A stretch of DNA of 64,000 nucleotides from Raphanus sativus (GCF_000801105.2 NC_079515.1:3968001-4032000), one strand, 5' to 3'; numbered from the stretch's first letter, positions 36,207 through 48,455 are shown. Made by a program: numbers and translations. The notes: generated from the letters alone by a model not told the origin.

Positions 36207-38870
36207 TTAGCATTTTGGAAGATCACTTGGAGGCGGTGGAAGTTTTTCGTTTGAACCTTTGCCGTCTTCCACAAGAAACGCCATTTTAAGCCCCCAAGAA
36301 GTGTGCACTTCCAAGTGACAATGGAAGAACCAAACACCTAACCAAATTCAAAATTAGTTCGGATTCAAACTTATTAAGAACTTCCAACTTAAAACGAAAT
36401 TTCATATATAGTTTGGATTGGTTTTAATCCGAACTTAAAACCAATTTTGTTTTGATATTTTATATATATTTTGATATTTTATATATTAGTTCATTATTTC
36501 TACAACTACGGATATGAATTTTTTATTAATTCATTAACAATATAGATTTATTACCTGGATTGTCTGCTATAAATCGAATGGCTGTCCATCCTGCAGTAGG
36601 GACACTAACAGTGTTCCTCTCCACCGGATCAACGAGATTAAACTTCTTAGGATCCATCAACGGATCAAAGTTCCCTAATCCCTTACCAACCACGAAGAAG
36701 TTCGATCCATGCAGATGCGTAGGATGGCTCTCCGGTGCTATAACACTTGTCCCTTGGATAATAATCTGTACGGTTGCGTTGAACTCAAGTCTATAGACTT
36801 GTGTTCCGTTCTTTGTCTGAAGATTACTCAACGGTGTACTGCTATTACCGCCGGTGTAGTCAAACGGCGTCAAGGGTCTCCCCGGAAAATCATCGGTGAA
36901 CACTCCTTGGCTTTTGTTGAAATAATGTGCTTGAAGCAAAGCCGTCGTTGGCATCACAAAGGTAACGTTGTTGATGTCAGCAATGGTCTTGGTTCCGTTA
37001 ATGCACGTGGAACATGGGTTTACGCCAACTCCTATAGCGAAGAACAGCGAGTGGTCTATCTTTAAAGGAACGTTGGTGGGATAGTCGCGCGAGTTTAGGC
37101 TTCTTAGAGCGTCTGAGAAGTTCTGAGCGATGCTTGTAGCGTTTATTGGAGGAGTTTTGGACATAATTAAAGATTTTGTTGTTATGTTTTTGTAACGCAA
37201 AAAGGCGGTTGCGGTTGCGTTATCAACGGGGACAACGGTGTCCATGAAGGGAGAAATGGTCATTAAGAAGTTTCCTTTGGGATGATTAGCGGTCAAGATT
37301 GCGTTTGCTGTTTGACCTGGACCTAAGAAAAGCGTTTCGGTAGTAAACGGTTTAGTGTAGGATGCGTCTGCTTCGACGACGGTTAACTTGTGTTGTGCGA
37401 TCTTGAAGAAGAGCTCGTCGTTAACTGCAGCGTTTATGATCCTTAAGAGGTAATTCTTCCCGGTTTCAACGTGTAATGTGTATCCTGCGATCATAGACAA
37501 ACAAACCAAAGTAACCGAACCGGATTAAACCAAATAGCCTTTTGTCAAGCCTAGTACATACCATGGGAGTTGTTGCAACCGGCGAGTGGACCGGTTAGTC
37601 CGTTAATGGTGTGAGCGTCTGAGAGATTTGGTGGTAAACCGGATTGTGTTGATTGTTTAATCACATTTTCAACATCTGATTTCCACCATTCACCTGAAAA
37701 TTTCATCTCATAAAATAAAAAGTTGATTGAAAACAATAAAAAGTGAAAATAAATTATATTTTATAAAAAAATATTAGATGAATTTGCATTGTTATGATTT
37801 AGATATAAATAAGCAATATGCTATGAAAATTATGCATTTAAAAAAACTGTGTATAACATTTATAAAAGTATTTATTTATCTATTTTATTAAAACAACAAT
37901 ATAACCTATTGATATAGGTTTAGTCCAATTATTTTAATATAATTATTAAAATATTTTACTAATAATTTAAAAAAAAATATTTTACACAAATATGATTACA
38001 AATAAAAACACAAATTTAACTAAAATACATAAATATAAAAATTAAATTTCTAAAATATTGTAAAATAAAAATATATCCGTTTTTAAAATACAAATCAAAA
38101 TCTAGTAAAACTATTAAATAATATGTAAATATTTTATTTTGAATAGGGTCCCAGGAGATCTTGTGACTGGCTCTGGTAGCTAGTAACTAACTAGTTATAT
38201 AAAACTAACCGAAGACGATGATTTTCTGGGTATGAGGCCGAGGAAACGGGTAAGGTACACCACGTTTCGGGAGAATAACTATAGCACCGTGGACCGTCGC
38301 CCTAAGCCACGAGATATGAGCATGCCATAGAAGCGTTCCTCGTTGACCCGTGAGAGTAAAGTTGTAGATAAAAGTTCCTCCAGGCTGGACCGGACATTGC
38401 GTTATATAGGCCGGGCCATCGGACCATCCCGTCCTTAACTGTTTCACACCATGCCTGAAAAAAAAAACCCAAAATGGAGAGATATGTCAAGATTTGTTTA
38501 AACAACTTGAATGCACGGAGTCATCACTCTTTTTGAGTTTGTGTACCTACCAGTGGATAGTGACGTTGTAGCTGACGTTGTTGGTGAGGTTAACGATCAC
38601 ATTATCGTCTTCTCTTGCGTATAGAGTTGGCCCAGGGAACTTGCCGTTAATGGTAACTATTGGTTTGGTTGAACAGAGCTTGGTCATGTTCTTCATCAAT
38701 ACCTGTCTCATAAAGGGAAGATTAAACTAGTCGTGGATTACTTGTTGTCCAAGAAGACTCGTAAATCTGTAATTACTTACATTGAACTTGTAGTGACGAA
38801 TGTTTGCCTCAGCCAAATATAGAAGAGAGAGAAACACAAGAAGAAAAATGCGACCACAAGAATAAGTCAT
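36207..38870 (-). CDS. Laccase (multicopper oxidase)
   Basis: Six exons (38870-38781, 38702-38551, 38454-38210, 37693-37562, 37484-36555, 36337-36207) give 559 residues, normal for plant laccases. A signal peptide of about 22 residues ends near LAEA. Copper ligands are present in four blocks: HWHG (80-83), HAH (125-127), HPTHLHG (460-466) and HCHLEVH (522-528). Many N-glycosylation sequons are visible. Secreted laccases oxidise monolignols or flavonoids in the apoplast. By feel the sequence is nearest the LAC4/LAC10/LAC11/LAC16 group, not LAC12; the subtype is unproven. Two consensus changes stand out: LLWHAH for the usual LWWHAH, and HLHGSNFF for HLHGFNFF. I recall no laccase at this place in Arabidopsis, so it is probably a transposed copy. 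Confidence 0.93.
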
Positions 38871-40728
38871 TCTCTCTCTCAGCCTTTGCTTGGAACTGAA
38901 GTTGTGACGACCAATCTATGATTCTATAAATATAGGCTGTGTGAGTGACTTGATCTTGTAGTCTTTTTTTTTTTAACTTTAAAATTACATAAAGAAGAGA
39001 AAGCTACAAAGAAGATAGGAGGATAATAACACTTTGAAGTTTACCTCTCATCTGCAATGGAGACAAGAGTACTTTATCGCAACTCAAGTTAAGAGAGTAG
39101 AGCTACAACAAGTCACAAGTAGCTTTCCATGGTGGAACTAGAGACAAAACATACTCATATAATATTTCTTTCTTTTTTTTTTTTTTTTTTTTATAGAACA
39201 TACTCATATAATACTCATATAATATTTCCAACTGTCATCAAATCGCTCTTCGCTTAGAATAGAATCAACCTAAAATGGAAGATTATTCTCAACTTACTCT
39301 AATCAGTAATCACTCAGATTCTCAAAAAACTAATAAATAGGAAGAAAAAAAACAGATTAATAATTAAATATCTCAAACTGTTGAAAAGAGATATGTTAAT
39401 TCCCCAGCTGGGGATTCGAACCATGATGGCTTCACTGTATTGAACTTTTATTCTCAAGTTAATCAACACCAAACCACAAGTCCCGGTTTAATTGTATTAC
39501 TGAAAAGATAAATAAAGAGTTTTGCTTAATCACACATAAGCAAGAAGTTTAACAGTTAAAGGAGCATCCTAATTAGGCAGCAAGGGTAAGACGACTAGTA
39601 CCAAGACTGAGCAACCAAGAAATTAATCAAACTTGGTTTCTTCAGCTGCAAGAAAATCTCTCTTCAGCTGCAAGAAGACTCTCTAGTATTTCCTCAGAAA
39701 CAAATCCAACGCAAACAAGTAGATCAGATCACAACGGATACATCCACGCATCAGGATTCACCTATGACATCCAAATTAATGTTAATGTTATGTATAAACC
39801 ATAAGAAACACCACAAAGACATAGTCTTTCAAAATCCTATTTCATATCACTATATCAGTACATTGAACAAGCCTACGCCATATTTTCCACTGCTTGAACA
39901 TTGTGTCCCTTGTTAAATCGCTCTAGTCAGGTTCGCATGCAGCTTTCACGTTCATAACTTCTTACTACTATATATAATAGTATATAGACAATAAAACACA
40001 GTTAATTAGTGACGGTTTGGTTTTCTGTGATATGAATATCCTTTTAGCCACCTGAACAAATTACAACTATGTTTCAAATCAGAGTTGGAGCGAGTCAAAG
40101 CTCTATAACCCTTACTTTTCATAAATACATACAATATGCCTTTATCATTGTGTTGTTCTCTGGAAAAGATTCAAGTGTAATGGGTTTGGCTAGCAAGACA
40201 CTGTTGCCAAAGAATTAACACTAAGTCTAGTCTGGTGTAATTTGTCTTGAATAATCTTTGATCAACATAAGATAAGACCAAATGTATATATGTTTGAAAT
40301 GGAAACTCTGTGACCTGAGATGCACAATCCAGTGAAACACTAGAGAACATAAGTTGGATTCACAGACAGGTGAAAGAAAAAGCCCTTTGTCTTTTCCATT
40401 AATTAATCAGTGTTTGTAAATGTTGACATCACATAACTAGATTGTAAAAGAATCGACAAAAATAAGAAAGCTAAACCCAAGTTACCCTTGGAACAACCTA
40501 CGACAAAAGCTGTGGAAAACACAACACAAAGAAGGGAAAAAAAATATCACGTGTTTGTCAAAAGTCCTCTAAATGATAGCTGTTGGTAGTACTCTGATCC
40601 TTTGATGCTTGGTCCTAAGAAGATGCTGTTTTAAGGTTTCTTGTTCACAGTAAAAAGAAACTTCTTTTTGGTGTGTTTTTACCTGAAACTGAGGACCTAA
40701 CAAAATAAAAACGGAATAATTTCATTTA
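38871..40728. other. Laccase promoter and downstream spacer
   Basis: No gene is supported. A poly-T tract lies near 39170-39193 within a short duplication of ATACTCATATAATA. At 39400-39425, CCCCAGCTGGGGATTCGAACC contains, on the minus strand, GGTTCGAATCC, a perfect pol III B box, so a tRNA or SINE fragment is possible. The rest is AT-rich; the left part is the transporter 3' UTR. Confidence 0.45.
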
Positions 40729-41953
40729 TCATTTGCTTCGTTTCTTGGCTTCACTGTAGAGGATAACTCCACAGACGGTGAGCGAGTAACCCAACATTCC
40801 AGTCACCGAGACAGGATTCTTGAATATCAGGATCGAAACCACCACGGCTACTGCACCTTTCGCGTTCCCCAGCACCTGTCATCATAGAGTAATAAAATAA
40901 GTCAATTTTCTTATAAGGAAAAGAGTGCTAATGTATTGTGTTTGTTACCTGCAGAGTCAGAGCGCTAGTGTGTTTAGTGACTAAGAAATTGGTCAAGTTG
41001 ACGAAATAAGCGAGCGCAGAATTGAAAAGCAGATACCAAACGATTCTAAAATCGTCTCTGGCGAGTGCGATCGTGATGCCAACAACGTTCTTCTCCATGA
41101 TGAGCGTAGCAGGAAGAAGGAACACAACAGCTATAGGAGCCATGTAAAGAAGAAGATTCATAGAGTTCAGCTTCTCCCTTCAAAAAACAAAACAAAAAAC
41201 AAAATTTTCAGTAAAAAAAAAACACTTTCACCACCACTCTTTAACAAATATACAGACTTATCAAAGATTGATATTTTACCCTTCTGAAGAAAGTAAAATC
41301 CCTTGGAGAACAGACTTAAGCGCTCTCGCAGCTGTGGCTGCAATGCACATAATGAACCCAAACAGGTGGAAGCTTGGCTCACCCTAACAAACCAATACAC
41401 GAATCAAACCAATCAGATTCAAATCTCGTAATAACTCTACACTCTATAGCAGCACTAGTTCGAACAGTTAAAAACTAGAGTAAATAATTAATTAATTTTT
41501 TACCCCACTGGCAATGACAACACCGGTGACAACAGGGAGGAGCGTGACATAAGTCAACCAAGCCTCCCTCTTCATCGTCATCATATACGCGAACACGGCC
41601 GTAAAAAACGGCGTCGTAGCGCCGACCGCCTGGTTAAACGAGACCGGGAGGAACCGGAGGGAGACGTTGCCGAAGACGACCGACACGCAGAAGACGAGGC
41701 TGAGGGCGGCGATCTTGAGGAGCTGGACGCGGGATCGGACGGTCTGCATAGGGACCATCTTGAGCCAGGCGATGGCGACGTAGCTGAGGAGGGAGCAGGC
41801 GGTCATGTGGCACATGGTGAGGAAGATCGGGTACTTGAACCCGTAGTTGCTCAGGAGGTACTTGTTCAGGAGGAGGACTCCGATGTTCGAGGAGTACCAC
41901 GACGCCACGAGACCGATCGTGAAGAACCGGCCGTTCGGATCCGCCGTCTTCAT
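40729..41953 (-). CDS. Nucleotide-sugar/triose-phosphate-type transporter
   Basis: Four exons (41953-41504, 41383-41280, 41177-40949, 40875-40729) give 309 residues. The protein is a TPT/NST-KT member of the drug/metabolite superfamily with about ten hydrophobic segments. It includes [21 protein letters not shown] (residues ~20-40), [19 protein letters not shown], a KT-type stretch near [23 protein letters not shown], and a dilysine-like C terminus EAKKRSK. It corresponds to At3g11320, the partner of At5g05820. That pair is, as I recall, among the Golgi UDP-arabinofuranose transporters; this is less certain. The frame stays open upstream to 42205, encoding a Glu run from a GAA repeat, but family members start at [11 protein letters not shown], so I chose 41953. 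Confidence 0.9.
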
Positions 41954-42482
41954 CGGAATTGGATTCGAATTCGAGTGTTGGTTAATTAGGTCGGGATTGG
42001 AGAATGAAGAAGAGAGGTTTTGGGATTGGTTAAAGCTTAGCAGCAACAACGCCTCTTCTTCTTCTTCTTCTTCTTCTTCGACTCGTCTCTCTCTCTTTGC
42101 AGTTTCGTTTTTTTTTAATGCGTTTTGTGTTATATTTTTATAAGCTTTTCTCTCAGTGGATACCAGTTTCTGTATAGTATTTAATTCTTCAATAAATGCA
42201 TTCAATAAATAACGATATTTTTAGGAAAAAAAGGAATTGTTTATTGATGACTCGAATAATAATCAAAGTGTCATGGATCATATGTGTATGAACCAAGGAA
42301 AGGAACCTCTGACTTTTTTTTCTTTACTAGTTTTTTTTTACTTCTTCCATTTTAATGTATCAAATAAAATACAGTTCATGACACTTTGAGTTTATTATAA
42401 TGGCGACTTGATATATTGTTTGTAACTATGATACCTGCTCAGTTTACTAAATAGAAAATGTAGGTGGTTGGGTAAAAAGATA
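41954..42482. promoter_or_regulatory. Transporter 5' UTR and promoter
   Basis: The 5' UTR side carries a (CTT)n tract (42055-42079), which is a GAA repeat in the transcript, and a (TC)n run. An in-frame upstream ATG at 42205 would add 84 residues and is probably not used. Confidence 0.5.
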
Positions 42483-42727
42483 CTCCCTCTGTATCACTAT
42501 AAGTGATGTTTAAGGTTTTAACACATACTAACTTTTATAAAATTTATATTGGTTATATACAAATATTATTAAATGAGAATAGTTCTAACTAATAAAAAAA
42601 AGACAGCATTTTATAATTGGTCACAAAATTCAAATGCTATTAAATTCTACATAGAATAGTCAGAACATTAATTATTTTGGAACAAAAAAAAATTCTTTAA
42701 ACACCACTTAATGTGATACAAAGAGAG
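42483..42727. mobile_element. Stowaway-like MITE
   Basis: A 245 bp element with terminal inverted repeats. The left end reads CTCCCTCTGTATCACTATAA and the right end, reverse-complemented, CTCTCTTTGTATCACATTAA; both continue with a near-identical TGTTTAA. It is flanked by TA on both sides (42481-42482 and 42728-42729), the Tc1/mariner target duplication. The interior is AT-rich and non-coding. Confidence 0.9.
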
Positions 42728-42729
42728 TA

Positions 42730-43526
42730 CAAGTTTTGTACATCTATATACTTCAACTCACTAAACTTTGTATGGTTAACCATGCAATAAAAGGATTTAA
42801 ATAGTTAATAGACAATTGCAAACCAAAATATAGATTTGTTACAGATAAGTAGTTGAATTGTCAATTGTTCGGTTCTCGCAATAATATATATTATCTATTC
42901 AGATATTCGTTTCTAGTAAAATAAGAGTACTTGTTTTGGTAATATTATACGACTTTGTGGTGATACACCAACACCATCTTGTTTATTAGTAAAACGTGTT
43001 TTAGGGGTCATCAAGTGGAATATCATCCGTTTAATGCCACTCACGGGGCACGTTCTTTTGTCTATTGACTTTGACGAAACGCGCTCACCGACGATAAAAC
43101 TCATTCCTCAGAATAAACCATAATGTTCAGTCGGTGAAAATAATGTTCAGTTTAGTGCTGTTGTATACCAGGGGAGAATCACCATTGCCATGTCTCTGGA
43201 AAGATCAACGAAGATCCAAGACGCATTCATCAAGCTTAAACACAGAACTCAGTTAAACTCCTTTCAGAGCTTTTTATTATTAACCCACAAAAAAACATGG
43301 GCAAAAATCCGAGAAGGTTTGATTCTAAAGTATGAACCTAAAGTTAAATGACAGACAGGCATAACCCATCAGAAAGAATCAAAACGGACAACAAAGTAAA
43401 GAGTGTCCTTCATTAATATACTCTAATGAGAAGAAAGAAAAGGGGGGACAGAGTTAACCGAAAGGAGAGGCACCCATCTCTTTGGAATCAAAGAGTTATT
43501 ATTCAAGTCAAAAGTCACACACACAC
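42730..43526. other. Spacer, PIRL9 3' flank
   Basis: AT-rich DNA up to about 43100, then moderately GC sequence that is probably PIRL9 3' UTR. No gene is seen. Confidence 0.5.
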
Positions 43527-45984
43527 TCATAGCTTCTGCTCAAGGTAAGAGTCTCGAGGAGAGTTCGATCCCAGATACTCTGAAACATCTGAGACATAGG
43601 TTTTCAGCTTGGACGTTGTCCTCGTGAGCCACCCAGCGTTTGCCTCCTCCATCTCCTCCTCCGTCCTCCTCTTCTCCTCGTCTTCCAACATGAGTATCCT
43701 TCTCTTACCCATAAACATCTTCACCAGTTCAACACCTTCCTTCACCACTTCCTCCGGTGGGACCACGAGCGGGTTCTGGCTCACATTCAACTTGACCAGG
43801 CTTTCTAGCGTCCCAAAAGTGTCCGGGAGGGCGTGGATCTGGTTGTTGCTCAAGTCGAGTTCTTGGAGATTTATGAGGTCGCCGAACGAAGCAGGGAGCT
43901 CGCTGAGATCGCTGAAGTTGCTGCTCAGGTTTAAGTACTCGAGGTTTGTGAGCAAGCAGAAGGAATCAGGGAGGCCTTGCAGTTCGTTGAAGTGGGCGTC
44001 GAGGTATGTCAGGGATCTCATTTCGCCTATACTGCTCGGGAAGGAACGGATCTTGTTGTATTGGATCATGAGCTTCTCTAGATTCACTAGCTCGGACCCG
44101 ATGTTGGTTGGTAAGTAGGTGAGACGGTTGAAGCTCACGTCCAAGATAACCAACGACCTGAGTGAGAAGTGGTTAAAGTTTGATTAATTAGGAAAGAAAA
44201 AAAAATCAAAACTTGGCGGCAAAGTGAGAGTGAATGTATTTACGTACCCACAACGGCAGATGGAATCAGGCAAGGTGGTGAGCTTGTTAGTGGAGACATT
44301 CAGAATTTTCAGTTTGGAGAGTAGACCGATAGAGTCTGGTAATGTCTCCAGAACATTACCGGAGACATTTAATTCAACAAGACCATGTAATCCCGCTATT
44401 GAATCAGGAATAGCCTGTTGGACAATTTTAACCTCAATCAGTCAAGACAAGTAAACACACAGAAACTGAACGTTTATTTAGTATCACTAAAAACAGCTCA
44501 AGCCATAGATCACAACCTCAGAACAATCAAAGAATATATCTATAGTATGGACATCAACAGCATTCGTTTCAAAACGTGAATTAACCCATTAGTAGGCCAT
44601 ACCTGAGGCTTTTGTAAGTTATTGGACACAGGTTATATACACTCTCAGAGACCGGACAATATCAATGATGGCAGAACCAAAACTAGAAATCATTGTTACG
44701 GATATTAACGGCCAAAATCTCAGACGCAAACCAACACACATATATGCTGCCGGAATCTCTTTAATTCCACATCTTACTAGACATAATTGATACAAAATGT
44801 CTATGAATAACATCAGAGTAAAAAGGCATTGTTCGTTACTCAATAGAATAAGGCCAGAATCAAGTGCAACTAGTAATCTAGTGATCACTCCATATCTTTT
44901 ACTAAAGAGATTAATTGCTCATCAGCCATTAAATAATTACTCCCAAATAAATGTACCCTTAAACTACACTAGAGATTACCAGATTCCCAAACCCTCTAGG
45001 AACTTAAACCAAAGTTCCATGCTTTAACTGCGGGTTCGTTTTTTGGATAATTCGGTTCGGGTAAAATTTCACCGAATTGAAGGTTCGGTTTATTGGATAG
45101 TTCGGTTTCAAAACAAAATTCCAAAGTTTACGGTTTTGCGGTTCAGTGTTTTGTTTCTGTTGGTCAAAAGCGGTTCAGTGGTTTAAATTAAATAAAAATT
45201 CAAAAACAGAAATCCGGTTAATTTCAGTTATTTCGGTTTCGATTTTGGTTAGTTCGGTTATCAGATTGTGAAACAGATTATGATTAAAGGTAACCTGGAG
45301 CTGATTGTTGGAGAGATCAAGAAGAAGCAACCCTTGGATCCTCCCAAACGCTTCAGGTAGCAACCTCAGCTTCCTCCCAGACAAATCCACACGCTCCACC
45401 TGATTACCCAACGCGTGCTGAAGTATCCCCACAACCTCCTCATTAACCTCCACCTCCGCAGCCACCGCCGCAACGCCATCCTCATCATCCTTCTCGACGG
45501 ACTCGTAAATCCTCACCAGCCTCTCCTCCGCCTCCTTCAACAGCTTCTCGTACGAGTCGTGAACCTCTTCCAGTTTCAGAATCGACTCGCACCACGTCTT
45601 CTCCTTCCCCATCTCTTCTTCCCTCTTCTTATCCTCTCCCTCCTCGCTAACCGATTCGGATGAAACCCTCTCGATCTCCGAGAGCTTGACGCGCGCCTTG
45701 TCGACGGTCTCGTGATCGGGTCTGGGGCCTAGGGTGCGGAGGACGGATCGGGTCTGGGCCACGTCGGAGATGGATTTGGTCATGGAGGCGAGGACGGACG
45801 GGCGTGCCAGGTGAGGCATCTGGGTGACGATCTCGATCGATGACGGTGGTGGCTGCTCGACATCGAAGGCGGGAGCGGAGGAGGAGGATGAAGGGGAGGA
45901 GGATTTGGTGCCGGTGAAGGAAGGGAGACGAGCCAGGACGTAGGAGAGGACGGGGAATTTGTTAGGGTTGGGATCTGCGGCCAT
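43527..45984 (-). CDS. PIRL9: Plant intracellular Ras-group LRR protein
   Basis: Three exons (45984-45295, 44414-44248, 44157-43527) give 495 residues, close to 499 in Arabidopsis PIRL9. The N-terminal ~190 residues are polar and helical, with Ser/Pro-rich and acidic stretches. They are followed by about ten leucine-rich repeats of the Ras-suppressor type (e.g. [35 protein letters not shown]). The C-terminal tail ends [18 protein letters not shown]. PIRLs are cytoplasmic LRR proteins; PIRL1 and PIRL9 are redundantly needed in early pollen development. Order next to the transporter matches At3g11330. Intron 1 (44415-45294) contains GGTTCGGTT-type simple repeats. The promoter region has been duplicated upstream. 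Confidence 0.92.
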
Positions 45985-46009
45985 TGTTGTTTGTAGCTTT
46001 GGGCGTATG

Positions 46010-47150
46010 AAGAAGAGAGTGGTGATGATTGGGATCTTGATTGAATCGGGGAAAGAAGTGAATGAGAATGATGATAAAAAGATGATGCTTGGGTCTCACG
46101 CTATCTTAGTGTTTGCCTCCTAACTCTCTGGTGCTGAGTCGCCACGTGTAAGCCAATGTTGCTCACTAGATGTTGTCGTTATCAAGTATGTAATTGTATA
46201 TACTTATCATATATTTCAAAGGTAAAAAAAAAAAGGTGAAAGGATAGGGGCAAATCTCTAAAATAGCATTTTTTAAGTTTTTATCACAAAATAGCACTAA
46301 AAAAATAAAATGACCAAAATAGCACTTTTTGTTTTGAAAATTTTGATATTTATTTTTTATTTTTAAATATTTGAACACATTACTAAAACTCACCCTTAGC
46401 TCTAAACCTAAGTTGTAAATTAATAAGCTCAAGGGTTATAAATGCATATTTACCCTTCAATAAAACTTATTTTGGTCATTTTCCTTTTTATGATACTATT
46501 TTGTGACAAAAACTTGGTTTGGTGCTATTTTTATCTTTTTCTCAAAGTATAAATATATATGGTGAAGGAATCATTTATCTAAAAATATAAAAAGAGAAAA
46601 AGAGGATTTTTTATCAACTGAAAATTATTTATTACTTAGATTGTAACCAAATTACATAGAAAACAAAATTTAAAGTATATTTGGAAAATAAGAATAGTGA
46701 AAAAGAATTTATTATTAGAAGATTCCAAGTTAAAATTAGCAATCTTCTTGATCTTAAATCATACTCTTTTTACACACTAGGGATGTTGCTCTGCGCTTGC
46801 TGAACGAAATTATATTAAAATTGTTGAGAGTACCTTTTGTTTCTTAATATTTTTCTCCAGTTTAGTTGTGTTTATTGTGATGATTGGATCTGAATTAGAA
46901 TGAATGATGATTGATGAAGATGATGCTTTGCTTGGGTCTCACGCTATTTTCTTGTATTTTCCCTCTCTCTCCCTCTCTTTCTCTCTGTTGCCAATGCCAA
47001 GTCGCCACGTGTAAACGAATGTTCCTGGATAAATAGTGTCCATTCTACATATATGATTTATATGCATTAAAGCAAATTTTGAAAGGATAAATATGGTGAA
47101 GGAAGCATTTATAAAGAATATATTAAAAAGAAAAACAGAAAGAGAATTAT
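46010..47150. repeat. Duplicated PIRL9 promoter segment
   Basis: Sequence 5' of PIRL9 (about 46018-46160, with GCTTGGGTCTCACGCTAT and the G-box motif GCCACGTGTAA) recurs at about 46875-47020. Sequence beside the first MITE (GAAAGGATA at 46238-46246 and ATGGTGAAGGAATCATTTAT at 46559) recurs as one uninterrupted stretch at 47081-47120. So one copy carries the MITE and the other shows the empty site. Confidence 0.85.
46247..46543. mobile_element. MITE copy 1 upstream of PIRL9
   Basis: About 297 bp. The left end GGGGCAAATCTCTAAAATAG...TATCACAAAATAG and the right end CTATTTTGTGACAAAAACTT...TTTTTCTC form imperfect terminal inverted repeats. The interior is AT-rich. Insertion is supported by the empty site in the duplicated promoter copy at 47081. 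Confidence 0.82.
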
Positions 47151-47196
47151 CTAATTAGAAAAATATTTAGAACAAGATAAATACTTATCGTATTTT

Positions 47197-47465
47197 TGGG
47201 GCAAATCTCCTAAATAGACATTTTTAAGGTTTTGTAAAAAAATAACATTCAAAAACTAAAATGACATAAATAGCGCTTTTTATTTTGAAAATTTTAATAT
47301 TTATTTTTTATTTTTTGAAATTTAAAACTCATACCTAAAATCCACCTTTCTAAACCCCAAATCTAGATTAGTTAATCCAAAGTGTATAAATGCATGTTTT
47401 ACGTTTTAATAAAAAAAATTGGTCACTTTTTCTCTTTAAAAACTATTTTTGTAAAGATAAACTAA
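47197..47465. mobile_element. MITE copy 2, same family
   Basis: It starts GGGGCAAATCTCCTAAATAG and follows copy 1 throughout (AAATGACATAAATAGCGCTT, TTTTGAAAATTTTAATATTT). It is diverged, with its right end eroded near AAAAACTATTTTTGTAAAG. Confidence 0.78.
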
Positions 47466-47760
47466 AAAGTACTATCCACGGAATTTTTTTATTTTTGTTC
47501 AACAGTTTTCTTTGATAGCTCGTCGAACTAAAAATTACATAGTGATGATAACAAGAGCTGGGAATTTAAACAAACTCCCAGAGACAAACCAGAGAAATCT
47601 GGAGCCACAAGCTGGCAGATTAAACATCAATCTCCTGTGTAATCCTTTTTAGTTTAAATCCATATTGTTATCCATAAATACTTAAAAAGTGTCGACAAAA
47701 AAGTACTTTCAGAGTATCTAAGTAAATAACAAAAATAAAAAATGTAAAAACTAAAAAAGA

Positions 47761-47860
47761 TAACAACAGTTTTTTTTTTTTTGATAATCCAGATATTTGA
47801 ACACCCCGGAAAGAATCTTACTAACGTCTAAGTACACCTCTGCAGAAGGCATCCACATCA
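47761..47860 (-). mobile_element. Possible SINE tail fragment
   Basis: A T run followed by GATAATCCAGATA resembles the tail junction of the SINE at 21287-21310 (T run, GATAATCCAGTATCC). Similarity fades after about 20 bp, so this is either a truncated relative or chance. Confidence 0.35.
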
Positions 47861-47980
47861 ATTTTGGTAAAGAGAAACTTTAAAATACTCAGTAGATACC
47901 ACACAAACTCTTGTCACTTAGTAGAACATTCCTTTTTTTTTGAAGTTTAAACACTATCAAATTACTATATCATAATAAAA

Positions 47981-48455
47981 TGAGAAATTCCCTAAGATAC
48001 TACTAAAATCTTTTTTGTCACAAATATAGCATACAGAAAAAATGATCAAAATATTTCATTAAAGGGGTTAATTTACACTTATAGCCATTAGGTTAACTAA
48101 TCTAAACTTTAGGTTTAGAATTAAAAAGTATGGTTTTGGGTTTTGGGTTTATGTTTTAAATTTTTATAAAATAAAAAAATAAATACTAAAAACTTGAAAA
48201 TAAAATTTTTAAAAATATTTTCAAAAAAGAATTTTCTAATTTCAAAAATAAAATTTGAAAACATATAATTCGAAACTATAAATAATTTTTTTCTAATTTT
48301 TTACTTTTTATTTTATTTATTTGTATTTGTATATATTGAGTATACAAGTCTTTTATCCTGTTAAATAAAATATGTTGATCATTTTTTCCTCGTGGACTAT
48401 TTTGTGACAAAAATATCAAAACGATCTACCTAGGAAAATTGCCCAAATAAAATAC
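47981..48455. mobile_element. MITE copy 3, related family
   Basis: The left end GAGAAATTCCCTAAGATACT...TTGTCACAAATATAGCA and the right end CTATTTTGTGACAAAAATAT...GGAAAATTGCCC are inverted repeats of the same general type as copies 1 and 2. This copy has a longer interior, with repeated GGTTTTGGGTTTTGGGTT. Confidence 0.72.

Noticed and set aside
36560..37065. Plus-strand open frames across the laccase gene
   Set aside because: They are antisense shadows of the long laccase exon 5.
43609..44118. 169-codon plus-strand frame over PIRL9
   Set aside because: Antisense of the leucine-rich repeat exon; its periodic Leu/Ser pattern is the mirror of the LRR code.
46166..46432. 88-codon minus-strand open frame upstream of PIRL9
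   Set aside because: It runs through a MITE and low-complexity AT sequence and has no protein-like features.
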